This document shows positions 15,807-25,600 of a DNA stretch of 64,000 bases, in pieces (the stretch's first letter is position 1; each line of letters starts with the position of its first letter). The stretch spans positions 778,930 through 842,929 of the forward strand of contig NZ_FBYA01000001.1 in assembly GCF_001517545.1 (NCBI RefSeq). Reading direction: 5' to 3'. Below the pieces are notes generated by a model. It ran no database searches. It had not been told where the DNA came from and worked only from the letters and a program-made list of their open reading frames with translations. Origin of the DNA: Limnohabitans sp. Rim47 (GTDB taxonomy: Bacteria; Pseudomonadota; Gammaproteobacteria; Burkholderiales; Burkholderiaceae_C). Both the position numbers and the translations under genes were made by a program.

Positions 15807-16862
15807 ATGGGCATTCAATTCAAACAAGTCACCAAGCGCTATGGCGGTGCAGATTCGCCGCTGGTGGTGCAGGGCATCGACTTTGTCGTACCCAAGGGCA
15901 GCCTGACGACCATTCTTGGCCCCTCGGGTTGCGGCAAAACCACTACCTTGCGCATGATCGCCGGGCTGGAAGCGCCCACGGGCGGTCAGATTTTGATTGA
16001 CGGTGTGGATGTCACGCACTTGGGCCCATCTGAGCGCAATGTGAGCATGGTGTTTCAGAGCTATGCGCTGTTCCCGCACATGAACGTGATCGGCAATGTT
16101 CGATACGGGCTGGACGTGAGCGGTGTGCACAAAACAGAGGCCTTGGAGCGCGCCCACAAAAGCTTGGCGTTGGTCGGCCTGGCGGGCTACAAAGAGCGCC
16201 TGCCCAGCGAGTTGTCGGGCGGGCAGCAGCAGCGCGTGGCCTTGGCTCGCGCCCTGGTTTTGGAGCCATCCGTCTTGTTGTTTGATGAGCCTTTGTCCAA
16301 TCTCGATGCTCGGCTGCGCCGGTCTATGCGCGACGAGATTCGCCACCTGCAGCAGCGCCTAGGCCTGACGGTGGCTTATGTCACGCACGACCAAAGCGAA
16401 GCCTTGGCGGTGAGTGACCAGATCATCGTGATGGAGGCCGGGCGCATCGCGCAGGCGGGTACGCCGCAAGACTTGTACGAACGGCCTGCATCCGCTTTTG
16501 TGGCGGGATTCATGGGCGAGGCGGTGCTGTTTGATGGTCAGTCGCTGGCCGATGGCTCGGTGCAGCTAGGGCCACTGCGTTTGTTGACTCGCCATCCGGT
16601 GGCGCCAGGTCCAGTGCGGGCAGCGGTGCGCCCTGAAGCCTGGCTGGTGGGGCGCGAACTGGCCGGTGGCGAACAGCCCGCACAAATGTTGCCCGCGCAG
16701 CTCAAGCAATGTGCCTATCTGGGCAGTTTTTTTGAGCTGACATTCGAGACCGAGTTGGGTCCGGTTTTTGTGGTCTCGCCCGAGGTCGAGCGCGACTGGC
16801 GCATCGGCCAGGTTTTGGCCCTGAGTTTGCCGGGTCAAGGCGTCTCGGTGGTGGCGATTTAA
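15807..16862 (+). CDS. ABC transporter ATP-binding protein (FbpC/PotA-type)
   Basis: The 351-residue ATPase powers the importer encoded just upstream. It shows Walker A GPSGCGKT, Q-loop FQSYALFPHM, signature LSGGQQQRVALARAL, Walker B LLFDEPLSNLD and the H-loop VTHDQ. A C-terminal regulatory TOBE-like region follows (about 240-351). ATG 15807 is preceded by AAGGACTTAAAGCG. The next gene, a HAD hydrolase, starts 14 bases downstream. Confidence 0.95.
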   Translation: MGIQFKQVTKRYGGADSPLVVQGIDFVVPKGSLTTILGPSGCGKTTTLRMIAGLEAPTGGQILIDGVDVTHLGPSERNVSMVFQSYALFPHMNVIGNVRYGLDVSGVHKTEALERAHKSLALVGLAGYKERLPSELSGGQQQRVALARALVLEPSVLLFDEPLSNLDARLRRSMRDEIRHLQQRLGLTVAYVTHDQSEALAVSDQIIVMEAGRIAQAGTPQDLYERPASAFVAGFMGEAVLFDGQSLADGSVQLGPLRLLTRHPVAPGPVRAAVRPEAWLVGRELAGGEQPAQMLPAQLKQCAYLGSFFELTFETELGPVFVVSPEVERDWRIGQVLALSLPGQGVSVVAI

Positions 16863-16876
16863 AAGAAAGTGCAGTC

Positions 16877-17506
16877 ATGAGCCAAGACGTGGTGTTTGAT
16901 CTGGGCGGTGTGGTCTTCCGCTGGGAGCCGTTGGTGGTGTTGCAAACACTGTTTCCACAGCGCGTGACCGACGAGGCGGTGGCACGGCAGTGGGCGGGGG
17001 AGATTTTTCAGACTTTTCATCCCGATGCTGACTGGGCCTTGTTTGACCTCGGGCGCATCGATCCCGAGCCGTTGGCCCAGCGCATCGCCGCCCGCACCGG
17101 GCTGGCCGAGGCCGATTTGCGGCATTTGATTGCCAATATCCCCGCACACCTGTTGCCCATGCAAGGCACGGTGGATCTGATTCACGACCTTAAAGCGCAA
17201 GGCCATCGGCTGTATTTTTTGTCCAACATGCCCGCAGGCTACGCCGATCATCTGGTGCGTGAAAACAGCTTTTTCAGCCAGTTTGAAGAAGGTATTTTTT
17301 CAGCGCATGTGCAGCAGATCAAACCGCTGCCCGGCATCTTTGCCACCGCACAAGAGCGCTGGCCCTTGCGCGGGCAGCCGGTGTTCATCGATGACGTGCA
17401 ACACAACATCGACGCCGCTGAACAGCACGGCTGGCAAGGCATCCGTTTTGAAACGCCCGCGCAGGTGCGGGCGGCGTTGGTGGGTCAGGGGTATTTAGCG
17501 GGTTGA
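16877..17506 (+). CDS. HAD-family hydrolase (YihX-like)
   Basis: This 209-residue enzyme has the HAD motifs FDLGGV (nucleophile Asp), LSNMP, a Lys in QIKPLPGIF and VFIDDVQHNIDAA. The second Asp of motif I is Gly, as is common in the YihX/dehalogenase-like branch. A sugar phosphatase is likely. It is last in the ABC transporter operon, so it could process an imported phosphorylated substrate; that link is inferred from position only. Confidence 0.85.
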   Translation: MSQDVVFDLGGVVFRWEPLVVLQTLFPQRVTDEAVARQWAGEIFQTFHPDADWALFDLGRIDPEPLAQRIAARTGLAEADLRHLIANIPAHLLPMQGTVDLIHDLKAQGHRLYFLSNMPAGYADHLVRENSFFSQFEEGIFSAHVQQIKPLPGIFATAQERWPLRGQPVFIDDVQHNIDAAEQHGWQGIRFETPAQVRAALVGQGYLAG

Positions 17507-17513
17507 CTTACTC

Positions 17514-17548
17514 CGCAGGAGCGATCTCTTGCAGAGATCGCTCCTGCG
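17514..17548. repeat. Perfect 15-bp inverted repeat between convergent genes
   Basis: CGCAGGAGCGATCTC and GAGATCGCTCCTGCG form a 15-bp perfect stem with a 5-base loop. It lies between the HAD gene (+) and hemH (-). No T tract follows on either strand, so it is either a factor-dependent terminator or a copy of a dispersed palindromic repeat. Confidence 0.75.
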
Positions 17549-17560
17549 AAAAAGTTAAGC

Positions 17561-18661
17561 TCAAGCTTTGGCGCCGTGGGCCAACGCCCGCGCATGGCTA
17601 GCAGCCAGTGCCGCTTCGTCAGGCGCTGACAAATCCCAGCCCTTCATGTGGTCCAAGCTGATGTCGGCAAGTGCCTCGATCCATTGCGCGTTGTTGTTCA
17701 GGCAGGGGATGTAGCTGAAGCTTTCGCCGCCCGCGTGCAAAAACGCTTCTTGCGCTTCTTGCTGAATTTCTTCCAGCGTTTCTAGGCAGTCTCCCGTAAA
17801 CCCCGGGCAGATCACATCCACCTTTTTGACACCTTGCTCGGCCATGGCGATCAGTGAGGGCTCGGTGTAAGGCTCCAGCCATTTGGCCTTGCCAAAGCGG
17901 GATTGGAAGGTCAGTTTGTATTGGTCTTTGCGCAGGCCCAGTGCTTCGGCCAGCAGGCGGCCGGTCTTCATGCATTCGCAGTGGTAAGGGTCGCCCAGGT
18001 GCAGCGTCCGCTCGGGCACGCCATGAAAGCTCATGACCAATTTTTCGGCTTGGCCTTGGGCCGCCCAATGTTCGCGCACCGTTTGGGCCAGCGCGTTGAT
18101 GTAGCGCGGGTCATCGTGATAGTGGTTGACAAAGCGCATCTCGGGGATTAGCCGGGTTTTGAGGCCCCAGCGGTACACGGCATCAAACACGCTGGCCGTG
18201 GTGGTGCCGCTGTATTGTGGGTAGGCTGGAACGATCAACACGCGCTGCACGCCTTGGGCCTTGAGTTCATTGAGCTGTTCGGGGATGGACGGCTGGCCGT
18301 AGCGCATGGCGTAACGCACGGTCACGCTGTGGCCGCGCTCTTGCAAGACGGTACCCAGCGATTGGGCTTGTTGTTCGGTGAAAACTTTGAGCGGCGAGCC
18401 ACCTTCGGTCCAGATGCTGGCGTATTTGGCGGCCGATTTTTTGGGGCGCACGCGCAAGATGATCCCGTGCAGGATCAGCCACCAGATGGGCTTGGGGATC
18501 TCAACCACGCGGCTGTCGCCCAGAAATTCGGCGAGGTAGGTCCGCAGGGCCGGGGCCGTGGGCGCACTGGGTGTGCCCAGGTTGCAATAGATCACGGCGG
18601 TGCGGGGCGATTGGGCGCAGGGCTGCCCATGCTGGAAGGGGGGTTCTTTGTTGAATGCCAT
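17561..18661 (-). CDS. hemH: Ferrochelatase
   Basis: This 366-residue enzyme inserts ferrous iron into protoporphyrin IX, the last step of haem synthesis. Family hallmarks are the N-terminal YCNLGTPSAP, YPQYSGTTTASVFD, and the catalytic His in VMSFHGVPER. The later part contains FQSRFGKAKWLEPYTE and VICPGFTGDCLETLEE. The length is normal. The gene is divergent from the HAD gene at 18680 with only 18 bases between the starts, so their promoters must overlap the opposite coding ends. Confidence 0.97.
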   Translation of the reverse strand: MAFNKEPPFQHGQPCAQSPRTAVIYCNLGTPSAPTAPALRTYLAEFLGDSRVVEIPKPIWWLILHGIILRVRPKKSAAKYASIWTEGGSPLKVFTEQQAQSLGTVLQERGHSVTVRYAMRYGQPSIPEQLNELKAQGVQRVLIVPAYPQYSGTTTASVFDAVYRWGLKTRLIPEMRFVNHYHDDPRYINALAQTVREHWAAQGQAEKLVMSFHGVPERTLHLGDPYHCECMKTGRLLAEALGLRKDQYKLTFQSRFGKAKWLEPYTEPSLIAMAEQGVKKVDVICPGFTGDCLETLEEIQQEAQEAFLHAGGESFSYIPCLNNNAQWIEALADISLDHMKGWDLSAPDEAALAASHARALAHGAKA

Positions 18662-18679
18662 GCGTTATTCTCCCTCACC

Positions 18680-19387
18680 ATGCTTGACATCTCCCGTATC
18701 CGCGCCATTACCCTTGATCTGGACGACACCTTGTGGCCCGTCTGGCCGACCATCCACCGCGCCGAGGAGGTATTGACCGACTGGCTCACGCAGCATGCGC
18801 CTGCCACGGCGGCGCTGTCCAAACAGTCGGAGGTCAAAAAAGCCGTGCGGGCCGAGATCAATGCCCGCCATGCCGACCGGGCGCACGACTTGTCTTTTTT
18901 GCGGGTAGAGGCTATTCGTGCGTTGCTGTTGCAAGCCGGTGACCCGGCCCACTTGGCTGAGCCCGCATTCGAGGTCTTTTTTGCCGAGCGCCAGCGCGTC
19001 GACCTGTTTGACGACGCGCTGCCCGCTTTGACTTTTTGGAGCCGGCGCTACCCGGTGGTGGCGCTGTCCAACGGCAATGCCGATGTGCACCGCGTGGGTA
19101 TTGGCCAGCACTTTCATGCCAGTGTGAGCGCCAAGTCGATGGGCGTCGCCAAACCTGACTTGCGCATTTTTGTGGCGGGGGCCGAGGCCGCAGGCGTTAC
19201 CCCGCACGAGGTGCTGCACATCGGTGACGACGCGCACGCCGACTGTGTGGGCGCGCTGGCCGCCGGCATGCAAGCGGCCTGGCTCAACCGCGAAGGCCAC
19301 GACTGGACTCACGACGATACCCGCCCGCACCTGGTGGTGCGAGACTTGCACGCGCTGTGTGCCTGTTGGCCCGAATACGATTTGTAG
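18680..19387 (+). CDS. HAD-family hydrolase
   Basis: The 235-residue protein has all four HAD motifs: DLDDTLWP (nucleophile and acid/base Asp), LSNGN, a Lys in KPDLRIF, and HIGDDAHADCVGA. A cap domain lies between motifs I and II. It is a cytosolic phosphatase of the HAD-IA group; the substrate is unknown. ATG 18680 is chosen because the family N-terminus begins just before DLDDT; the frame itself is open much further upstream, antisense to hemH. Confidence 0.88.
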   Translation: MLDISRIRAITLDLDDTLWPVWPTIHRAEEVLTDWLTQHAPATAALSKQSEVKKAVRAEINARHADRAHDLSFLRVEAIRALLLQAGDPAHLAEPAFEVFFAERQRVDLFDDALPALTFWSRRYPVVALSNGNADVHRVGIGQHFHASVSAKSMGVAKPDLRIFVAGAEAAGVTPHEVLHIGDDAHADCVGALAAGMQAAWLNREGHDWTHDDTRPHLVVRDLHALCACWPEYDL

Positions 19388-19458
19388 GTCGGCGGCTTTG
19401 GCCCCATTCAGGCCATTGACGTAGCCAAAGCCCTGCGATGGGATCGTGCGCAGGGTGT

Positions 19459-20298
19459 TCAGAAACGCCCTAGCGCCTGCATCTTCCAAGCCAGCCACAG
19501 CTTGCGCAGGGGTGTCAGCGCAATGCGCTGGTGCAGCACCTGGAATCCCGAGGCTTCGATCTCGCGCAACAGGGTCCGGTAGATGCTGGCCATCATGAGG
19601 CCCGGTTTTTGGGCTCGGCGGTCGGCCGCAGGCAGCAAGGCCAGGGCTTCGTCATACAGGGCGTGAGCGCGTTCGGTCTGGAACTTCATCAGCGCGGTGA
19701 AGCCGTCAGAGTAAGTGCGTTGCATCAAGTCTTGCGCTTTGACGCCAAAGCGCTGCTGTTCGTCCAGCGGCAGGTAGATGCGCCCGCGCAGCGCGTCTTC
19801 GCCCACGTCGCGAATGATGTTGGTCATTTGAAAAGCCAGCCCCAGCTTGTGTGCATAGGCGGTGGTGGCGCCATCCGTTTGGCCAAAGATGCTGGCGGCG
19901 ACTTCGCCCACCACACCCGCGACCAAGTGGCAATATTTTGTGAGGCCCGCAAAGTCGAGGTAACGAGTCTGGTTCAAGTCCATCTGGCAGCCTTCGATCA
20001 CGGCCATCAGGTGACGGCTTTCAATGCCAAAAGCGGGGGCCAGCGGCATCAGCGCGTGCATGACCGGGTGGGTGGGCTGGCCTGCGTAGGCTTGTTGCAC
20101 TTCCTTTTGCCACCAGCCGAGCTTGGCGGCGGCCACGCTGGGGTCGGTGATTTCGTCGACCACGTCGTCCACTTCGCGGCAAAACGCATAAAACGCGGTG
20201 ATGGCCGCGCGGCGTTCTGGGGGGAGAAACAGGAAGGCGTAATAAAAGCTGCTGCCTGATGCGGCGGCCTTTTGTTGGACGTAGTCTTGCGGGTTCAT
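19459..20298 (-). CDS. hpnD: Presqualene diphosphate synthase-like (HpnD-type)
   Basis: The 279-residue protein belongs to the trans-isoprenyl diphosphate head-to-head synthases. The two Asp-rich motifs are present as CREVDDVVDE and MTNIIRDVGEDALRGRIYLP. The sequence starts NPQDYVQQKAAASGSSFYYAF (abridged), typical of HpnD, and the length fits. HpnD joins two farnesyl diphosphates to presqualene diphosphate. It follows a second synthase gene by about 31 bases on the same strand. hpnC, hpnE and a hopene cyclase are not in the window. Confidence 0.85.
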   Translation of the reverse strand: MNPQDYVQQKAAASGSSFYYAFLFLPPERRAAITAFYAFCREVDDVVDEITDPSVAAAKLGWWQKEVQQAYAGQPTHPVMHALMPLAPAFGIESRHLMAVIEGCQMDLNQTRYLDFAGLTKYCHLVAGVVGEVAASIFGQTDGATTAYAHKLGLAFQMTNIIRDVGEDALRGRIYLPLDEQQRFGVKAQDLMQRTYSDGFTALMKFQTERAHALYDEALALLPAADRRAQKPGLMMASIYRTLLREIEASGFQVLHQRIALTPLRKLWLAWKMQALGRF

Positions 20299-20329
20299 GG
20301 GCGCTGATTTTCGCACCCAAATGCAGCGC

Positions 20330-21412
20330 TCAAGCCGGGCTGTCACCGGACAATTGTCGGAATTGCCTCTCCAGCGCCGAGGGCGAAGCGAAGCCCACGG
20401 TGATCTGCCACATCAGATGGCGAATTTCATGGCGCGGCATTTTCACGCGCCGGGTCAGTGCCGAGGGCCCTGCTTGGCGCAGCAGTGCCACGGTGCGTGC
20501 ACCGATGAGTGCGGGCAAAGCCGTGGCCACGCGCAGGCGCAAGGGTTTCAGGGCCAGGGCGTAGCGCATGCCATCGGCCAGTTGTGCTTGAGTGCGGTCC
20601 AGCCACTGGGTGTACAGCGGTGCCATTGCTTGCAGCGTTTCGGTGTGGCCTGTTTGGGCGGCTTGGGCCAGCATGTGCGGGGTCAGGTCCACGCTGGCCA
20701 AAGTCTCAACGGGCCAATAACAGCGCCCGGCTGCCAGATCGGCACCGACATCGCGCACGATGTTCAGGCGTTGCAAACCCATGCCGTATTGGCGTCCGAT
20801 GTGCATCATCTCGGCTTGTGGCAGGCGGGCGTAACCGGGCAGATGCCGATCGCACAGTTCTGTCCAGAACTCGCCCACGCAGCCAGCCACGAGCCAGGTG
20901 TAGTCCGCCAACTCGGTTTCTGTGTCGAGGGCTTGGATGGTTTGTGGGCCGGTGCCAAAGCGGGCCATGTCCTGTTGCTGGCCTTGGGTGATGTGGCTCA
21001 GCACCAGACGAATGCTGGCCTGATCGGCTTCGCTTAGCGTTTGCAGCAGTGGCAGACATTGGGGCAGGGCTTGCATCAAGGCACGTTCGTGCGGGTCGGT
21101 TTGTTGCGCGGCAAAGGCTTGGGTCAGGCGGGCCAGATCGTTGTGGTGTTCGGCTGATGCGTCCGGCACGGTGATGACTTGCGTCATGAGGTCCAGCAAT
21201 TCTTGGCGCTCGGCCAGGGGCAGGGTGGCGGTGTCGGCCACGGTGTCGGTGGCACGGGCCAGCAGGTAAGCAATGGCCACTGGCGCTTGCAAAGTGCCCG
21301 GCAACAGGCGAATGGTCAGGTCAAACGAGCGAGACACGCCGCGCAAGAGTTGGCGCTGTGCTGTGCTCATTACGCTGTGCTTTTGGCGCTCGAATAAAGT
21401 GGTGATGTGCAT
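20330..21412 (-). CDS. Squalene/phytoene synthase family protein, farnesyltransferase (SQS) type
   Basis: This protein of about 360 residues has RGVSRSFDLTIRLLP near the start, first Asp motif DTVAD, and second motif QRLNIVRDVGADLAAGRCYWP (abridged to its core NIVRD..AD). These resemble the eukaryotic-type squalene synthase branch more than HpnC. The ATG at 21412 is used; ATG 21370 (MSTAQRQL) would better match the family start. It probably condenses farnesyl diphosphate to squalene or a related C30 product, with HpnD encoded next. The product is inferred. Confidence 0.8.
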   Translation of the reverse strand: MHITTLFERQKHSVMSTAQRQLLRGVSRSFDLTIRLLPGTLQAPVAIAYLLARATDTVADTATLPLAERQELLDLMTQVITVPDASAEHHNDLARLTQAFAAQQTDPHERALMQALPQCLPLLQTLSEADQASIRLVLSHITQGQQQDMARFGTGPQTIQALDTETELADYTWLVAGCVGEFWTELCDRHLPGYARLPQAEMMHIGRQYGMGLQRLNIVRDVGADLAAGRCYWPVETLASVDLTPHMLAQAAQTGHTETLQAMAPLYTQWLDRTQAQLADGMRYALALKPLRLRVATALPALIGARTVALLRQAGPSALTRRVKMPRHEIRHLMWQITVGFASPSALERQFRQLSGDSPA

Positions 21413-21431
21413 GGTCAATCGCTATTGTCGC

Positions 21432-21473
21432 TTGACAGATTGGACAACTTTGAATAGATTACTAACCAGTCAG
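21432..21473 (+). promoter_or_regulatory. Promoter with a TetR-like operator upstream of the RND genes
   Basis: A -35 box TTGACA (21432-21437) and -10 box TAGATT (21455-21460) are separated by 17 bases. Immediately downstream, over the expected start of transcription, CTAACCAGTCAG (21462-21473) is a dyad of the form CTnACnnGTnAG, common for TetR-family repressors of efflux pumps. No tetR gene is adjacent. Confidence 0.65.
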
Positions 21474-21498
21474 TCATTATTATTTTCTCGGGAACGCC

Positions 21499-22668
21499 AT
21501 GTCTTCAACATTGTCACTCGCCACTGGGCGAGTTTTCCATTTGTGTGCGATCGCTCTGTGTGTGAGTACTTTGGTGGCGTGTTCCAAAACAGAACCCCCC
21601 AAAGAGCCATTGAGATCGGTCAAGTTGATCACGGTGGCGGGTAGTGCATTGGATGTAGAGGGCGAGTATTCGGCCGAGGTGCGGGCAAGGGTTGAGTCGA
21701 GACTGGGTTTTCGGGTGGGTGGCAAGCTGGTGCTGCGCCCTGCCGAACAGGGGCAGCGGGTGGACGCAGGCCAGTTGCTGGCCCAAATTGACGCGCAAGA
21801 CTACCAATTGGCTGCGCAAGCGGCATTGGCTCAGGTGAGTGCGGCGCAAAGCCAGCGTGATCTGGCGGCGGCAGAGTTCAAACGCTATGAAGCCCTGAAG
21901 GCGCAAAACTTCATCAGTGGTGCCGAGTTGGAACGGCGCGACACCGCTCTAAAAGCGGCCGATGCGGCCCTGAATCAGGCCAAAGCACAGGCGCAGGCTC
22001 AAGGTAACCAGGCCGGTTACACCCGCCTGACGGCCAGCCATGCCGCAGTCGTCACTGCGGTTGAAGCGGAAGTGGGGCAGGTGGTTTCTGCAGGTCAGCC
22101 TGTGGTGCGCCTGGCCCACGATGGTCCACGTGATGCGGTGTTTGCGGTCTCGGAGAAGATGGCCTTGGCCCTCAAATTGGGCCAGAGCATGCAAGCCACA
22201 TTGGTCAGTACCGGGCAGCCCCTGAAAGGCAAAGTTCGCGAATTGGCGGCCAGCGCCGATCCGGTCACGCGCACCTATGCTGTCAAGCTGGCGCTGGACG
22301 CCTCTGAGCGATTGCCTTTGGGTGCCACGGTCAATGTGTTGGCGGCCCATTTGCCGGGCAGTCAGCCTGCGGTGATCAAGTTGCCCACCAGCGCATTGCG
22401 CCAGGAAGGCCAAGGCACTGTGGTTTGGGTGCTGGATGAGGCCAGCATGACGGTGAACACCCAAGCGGTAGAAGTGGGCACGGTCGATGGCAATGAGGTG
22501 GTTATTCAGTCTGGCTTGAAGCCCGGGCAAAAAGTGGTGATTGCAGGTGTGCATGTCCTGTCGCCTGGCCAGAAAGTCACGGTTTTTGGCGCTGCTGTCA
22601 GTGGCTTAGCGCCAACAGTTGCACCTGCCGGACCCGCATCAGCGCCTGCATCTACAGCGCAACGGTGA
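21499..22668 (+). CDS. RND efflux periplasmic adaptor lipoprotein
   Basis: This 389-residue membrane-fusion protein links the RND pump to an outer-membrane channel. A lipobox LVAC near residue 28 marks lipid anchoring. The lipoyl half-motif LGFRVGGKLV and GQRVDAGQLLAQID, a coiled coil (about 95-165, rich in Ala, Gln and Lys) and the beta-barrel region with TRTYAVKLAL follow. The C-terminus is Ala/Pro-rich. The pump gene starts 4 bases downstream. Confidence 0.93.
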   Translation: MSSTLSLATGRVFHLCAIALCVSTLVACSKTEPPKEPLRSVKLITVAGSALDVEGEYSAEVRARVESRLGFRVGGKLVLRPAEQGQRVDAGQLLAQIDAQDYQLAAQAALAQVSAAQSQRDLAAAEFKRYEALKAQNFISGAELERRDTALKAADAALNQAKAQAQAQGNQAGYTRLTASHAAVVTAVEAEVGQVVSAGQPVVRLAHDGPRDAVFAVSEKMALALKLGQSMQATLVSTGQPLKGKVRELAASADPVTRTYAVKLALDASERLPLGATVNVLAAHLPGSQPAVIKLPTSALRQEGQGTVVWVLDEASMTVNTQAVEVGTVDGNEVVIQSGLKPGQKVVIAGVHVLSPGQKVTVFGAAVSGLAPTVAPAGPASAPASTAQR

Positions 22669-22672
22669 TCGC

Positions 22673-25600
22673 ATGAGCAGTACCGACAACACCCAATTCA
22701 ACCTCTCGCGCTGGGCGCTTGAGCACCCGGCCCTGACCCGCTACCTGATGGTGGTGCTGATGGTGCTGGGCATGGCGTCTTATTTTCAACTGGGACAGGA
22801 CGAAGACCCGCCTTTCACTTTCCGGGCGATGGTGGTGCGGGCCTATTGGCCGGGCGCGACGGCCGAGCAAATGGCCGAGCAGGTGACCGACAAGCTGGAG
22901 CGCACGCTGCAAGAGGTGCCTTTTGCCGACAAGATCCGCAGTTATTCCAAGCCGGGCGAGGCGCAGATCATTTTCCAGATCAAGGACAACTCCAAGCCGG
23001 GCGATGTGCCCCAGGTTTGGTATGCGGTGCGCAAAAAGATCGGCGACATGCGTGGCAGTTTGCCGCCTGGCGTGGTGGGGCCGTTTTTCAATGACGAGTT
23101 CGGCGATGTCTATGGCGTCATCTATGCCTTGAGTGGTCAAGGCTTTACGGCGGCAGAGGTCAAAACCCAGGCCGATAACCTGCGCCAGTCACTTTTGCGC
23201 GTGCCTGATGTGGCCAAGGTTGAGCTGTTTGGTGCGCAGGACGAAAAAGTCTTTGTTGAGGTGTCGCAAAAGAAGCTGGCCCAAATGGGCCTTGACATGG
23301 GCGCGGTACTGGCGCAGTTGAGTCAGCAAAATGCGGTGGAATCGGCGGGCAGTTTGCAGTCGCCTGTGGATGTGGTGCAGGTGCGTGTGGGCGGGCAGTT
23401 TCAGAGCCTAGAGGCCTTGCAGGCCATGCCGATTCGCGGCGTCTCGGGCGTCCAAATCCGTTTGTCGGACATCGCTGTCGTGACCCGAGGTTATGTGGAT
23501 CCGCCGTCTGTCAAGGTGCGCCATGATGGCCAGGAGGTGATCGCGCTGGGCGTGTCCATGGCCAAGGGCGGCGACATCATTGCTTTGGGCAAGTCTTTGC
23601 GCCAGACAGTGGCCCACATGGAGGCCGCCTTGCCTGCGGGCATGATCTTGACGCAAGTCCAAGACCAGCCGAGCGCAGTGTCCAATTCGGTCAACGAATT
23701 CATCAAGGTGTTGATCGAAGCGGTGGTGATTGTGCTGGCGGTGAGTTTTTTGGCACTGGGCCTGCACAAGCGGCCTGGCAACAACCCCTTGTGGCGGCGC
23801 TGGACGCTGGACATCCGCCCCGGCCTGGTGGTGGGCATCACGATCCCATTGGTGCTGGCAGTGACCTTTTTGGCCATGCATTACTTTGGCATTGGCTTGC
23901 ACAAAATCTCGCTGGGTTCGCTCATCATTGCCCTGGGTTTGCTGGTGGACGACGCCATCATTGCGGTGGAGATGATGGTGCGCAAGATGGAAGAGGGCTA
24001 TGACAAGGTGCGCGCAGCCACCTTTGCCTATGAGCTCACGGCCATGCCCATGCTCACGGGCACCTTGATCACTGCTGCGGGCTTCTTGCCGATCGGCATG
24101 GCCAAGTCCATGACCGGTGAATACACGTTTGCGATTTTTGCCGTCACCGTGGTGGCCTTGCTGGTCAGCTGGGTGGCTTCGGTTTACTTTGTGCCCTATC
24201 TGGGGGCTCTGCTGTTGAAGCCGCCAGCGCATGCCGTGTTGGCTGAGCATTTAGATTCGGCCGAGATGTTTGACACCCCGTTTTATCGGCATTTCCGCAC
24301 ATGGGTGACTTGGTGTGTAACACACCGCTGGAAGACGATTGGCATCACCGTGTTCTTGTTTGCCATGGGCATTGTCGGCATGGGCAAGGTGCAGCAGCAG
24401 TTCTTCCCCGACTCCAGCCGCCCCGAAATCATGGTGGATTTGTGGCTGCCCGAGGGTTCGCCCTTCAAGGCCAGCGAGGACATGGCCAAACGCGTTGAGC
24501 AACGCTTGGCCCAAGAGGACGGTGTCAAGTCCGTCACGGCTTGGGTGGGTTCGGGCGTGCCGCGCTTTTATTTGCCACTGGACCAGGTGTTTCCGCAGAC
24601 CAACGTGTCGCAACTCATCGTGCTGCCTGACGACCTGAAAGCCCGCGAGGTGTTGCGTGCCAAGCTGCCCGCTTTGCTGGCTCAAGAGTTCCCCGAGGTG
24701 CGTGGCCGCGTGAAGTTGCTGCCCAACGGCCCGCCCGTGCCTTACCCTGTGCAGTTTCGCGTGGTGGGGCCAGACCCCAAGGTGTTGCGTCTGAAGGCCG
24801 ACGAGATCAAGGCCGAGATGCGCCTGAACGCCAACACACGGGGTGTGAACGACAACTGGAACGAGTCGGTCAAGTCGGTGCGACTCGAAGTGGACCAAGC
24901 CAAAGCCCGCGCTTTGGGTGTGACCAGCCAGTCGATTGCGCAGGCTTCGCGTACCTTGCTCAGTGGCTCGACCGTGGGCCAATTCCGCGAGGGTGACAAG
25001 TTGATCGACATCGTTTTGCGCCAACCTTTGGCCGAACGCGATGCCTTGTCTGATCTGCAGCAAGCTTATGTGGCCACTGCGACTGGGCGGTCCATTCCCT
25101 TGCTGCAAGTCGCTAACCCTGTGTTTGCTTGGGAATCCGGCGTCATGTGGCGCGAAGGCCGTCAATACGCCATCACCGTGCAAGCAGACATCGCCGAAGG
25201 TTTGCAGGGGGCCACGGTCACGTCTCAATTGCTGCCCTCTCTGAAAAAGACCGAAGCCACATGGCAAGGGCAGGGCCTGAGTGGCTATCGCATTGAGGTG
25301 GCGGGCGCGGTGGAAGAAAGCTCCAAGGGCTCGGCCTCGATTGCTGCAGGTGTCCCGGTCATGCTGTTCATCACTTTCACGCTGTTGATGCTGCAGTTGC
25401 AAAGTTTCAGCCGCGCCATGCTGGTGTTTTTGACAGGCCCTCTTGGCATGGCCGGCGTCGCGGGTGCTTTGCTGGTGTTGAACCGGCCGTTTGGCTTCGT
25501 GGCTTTGCTGGGTGTGATCGCGCTGATGGGCATGATTCAGCGCAACTCGGTCATCTTGATCGACCAGATTGAACAAGACCGGGCCGCTGGCGTGGCGCCT

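Noticed and set aside
18215..18679. N-terminal extension of the HAD hydrolase
   Set aside because: The extra 155 codons are antisense to hemH; the HAD fold starts at ATG 18680.
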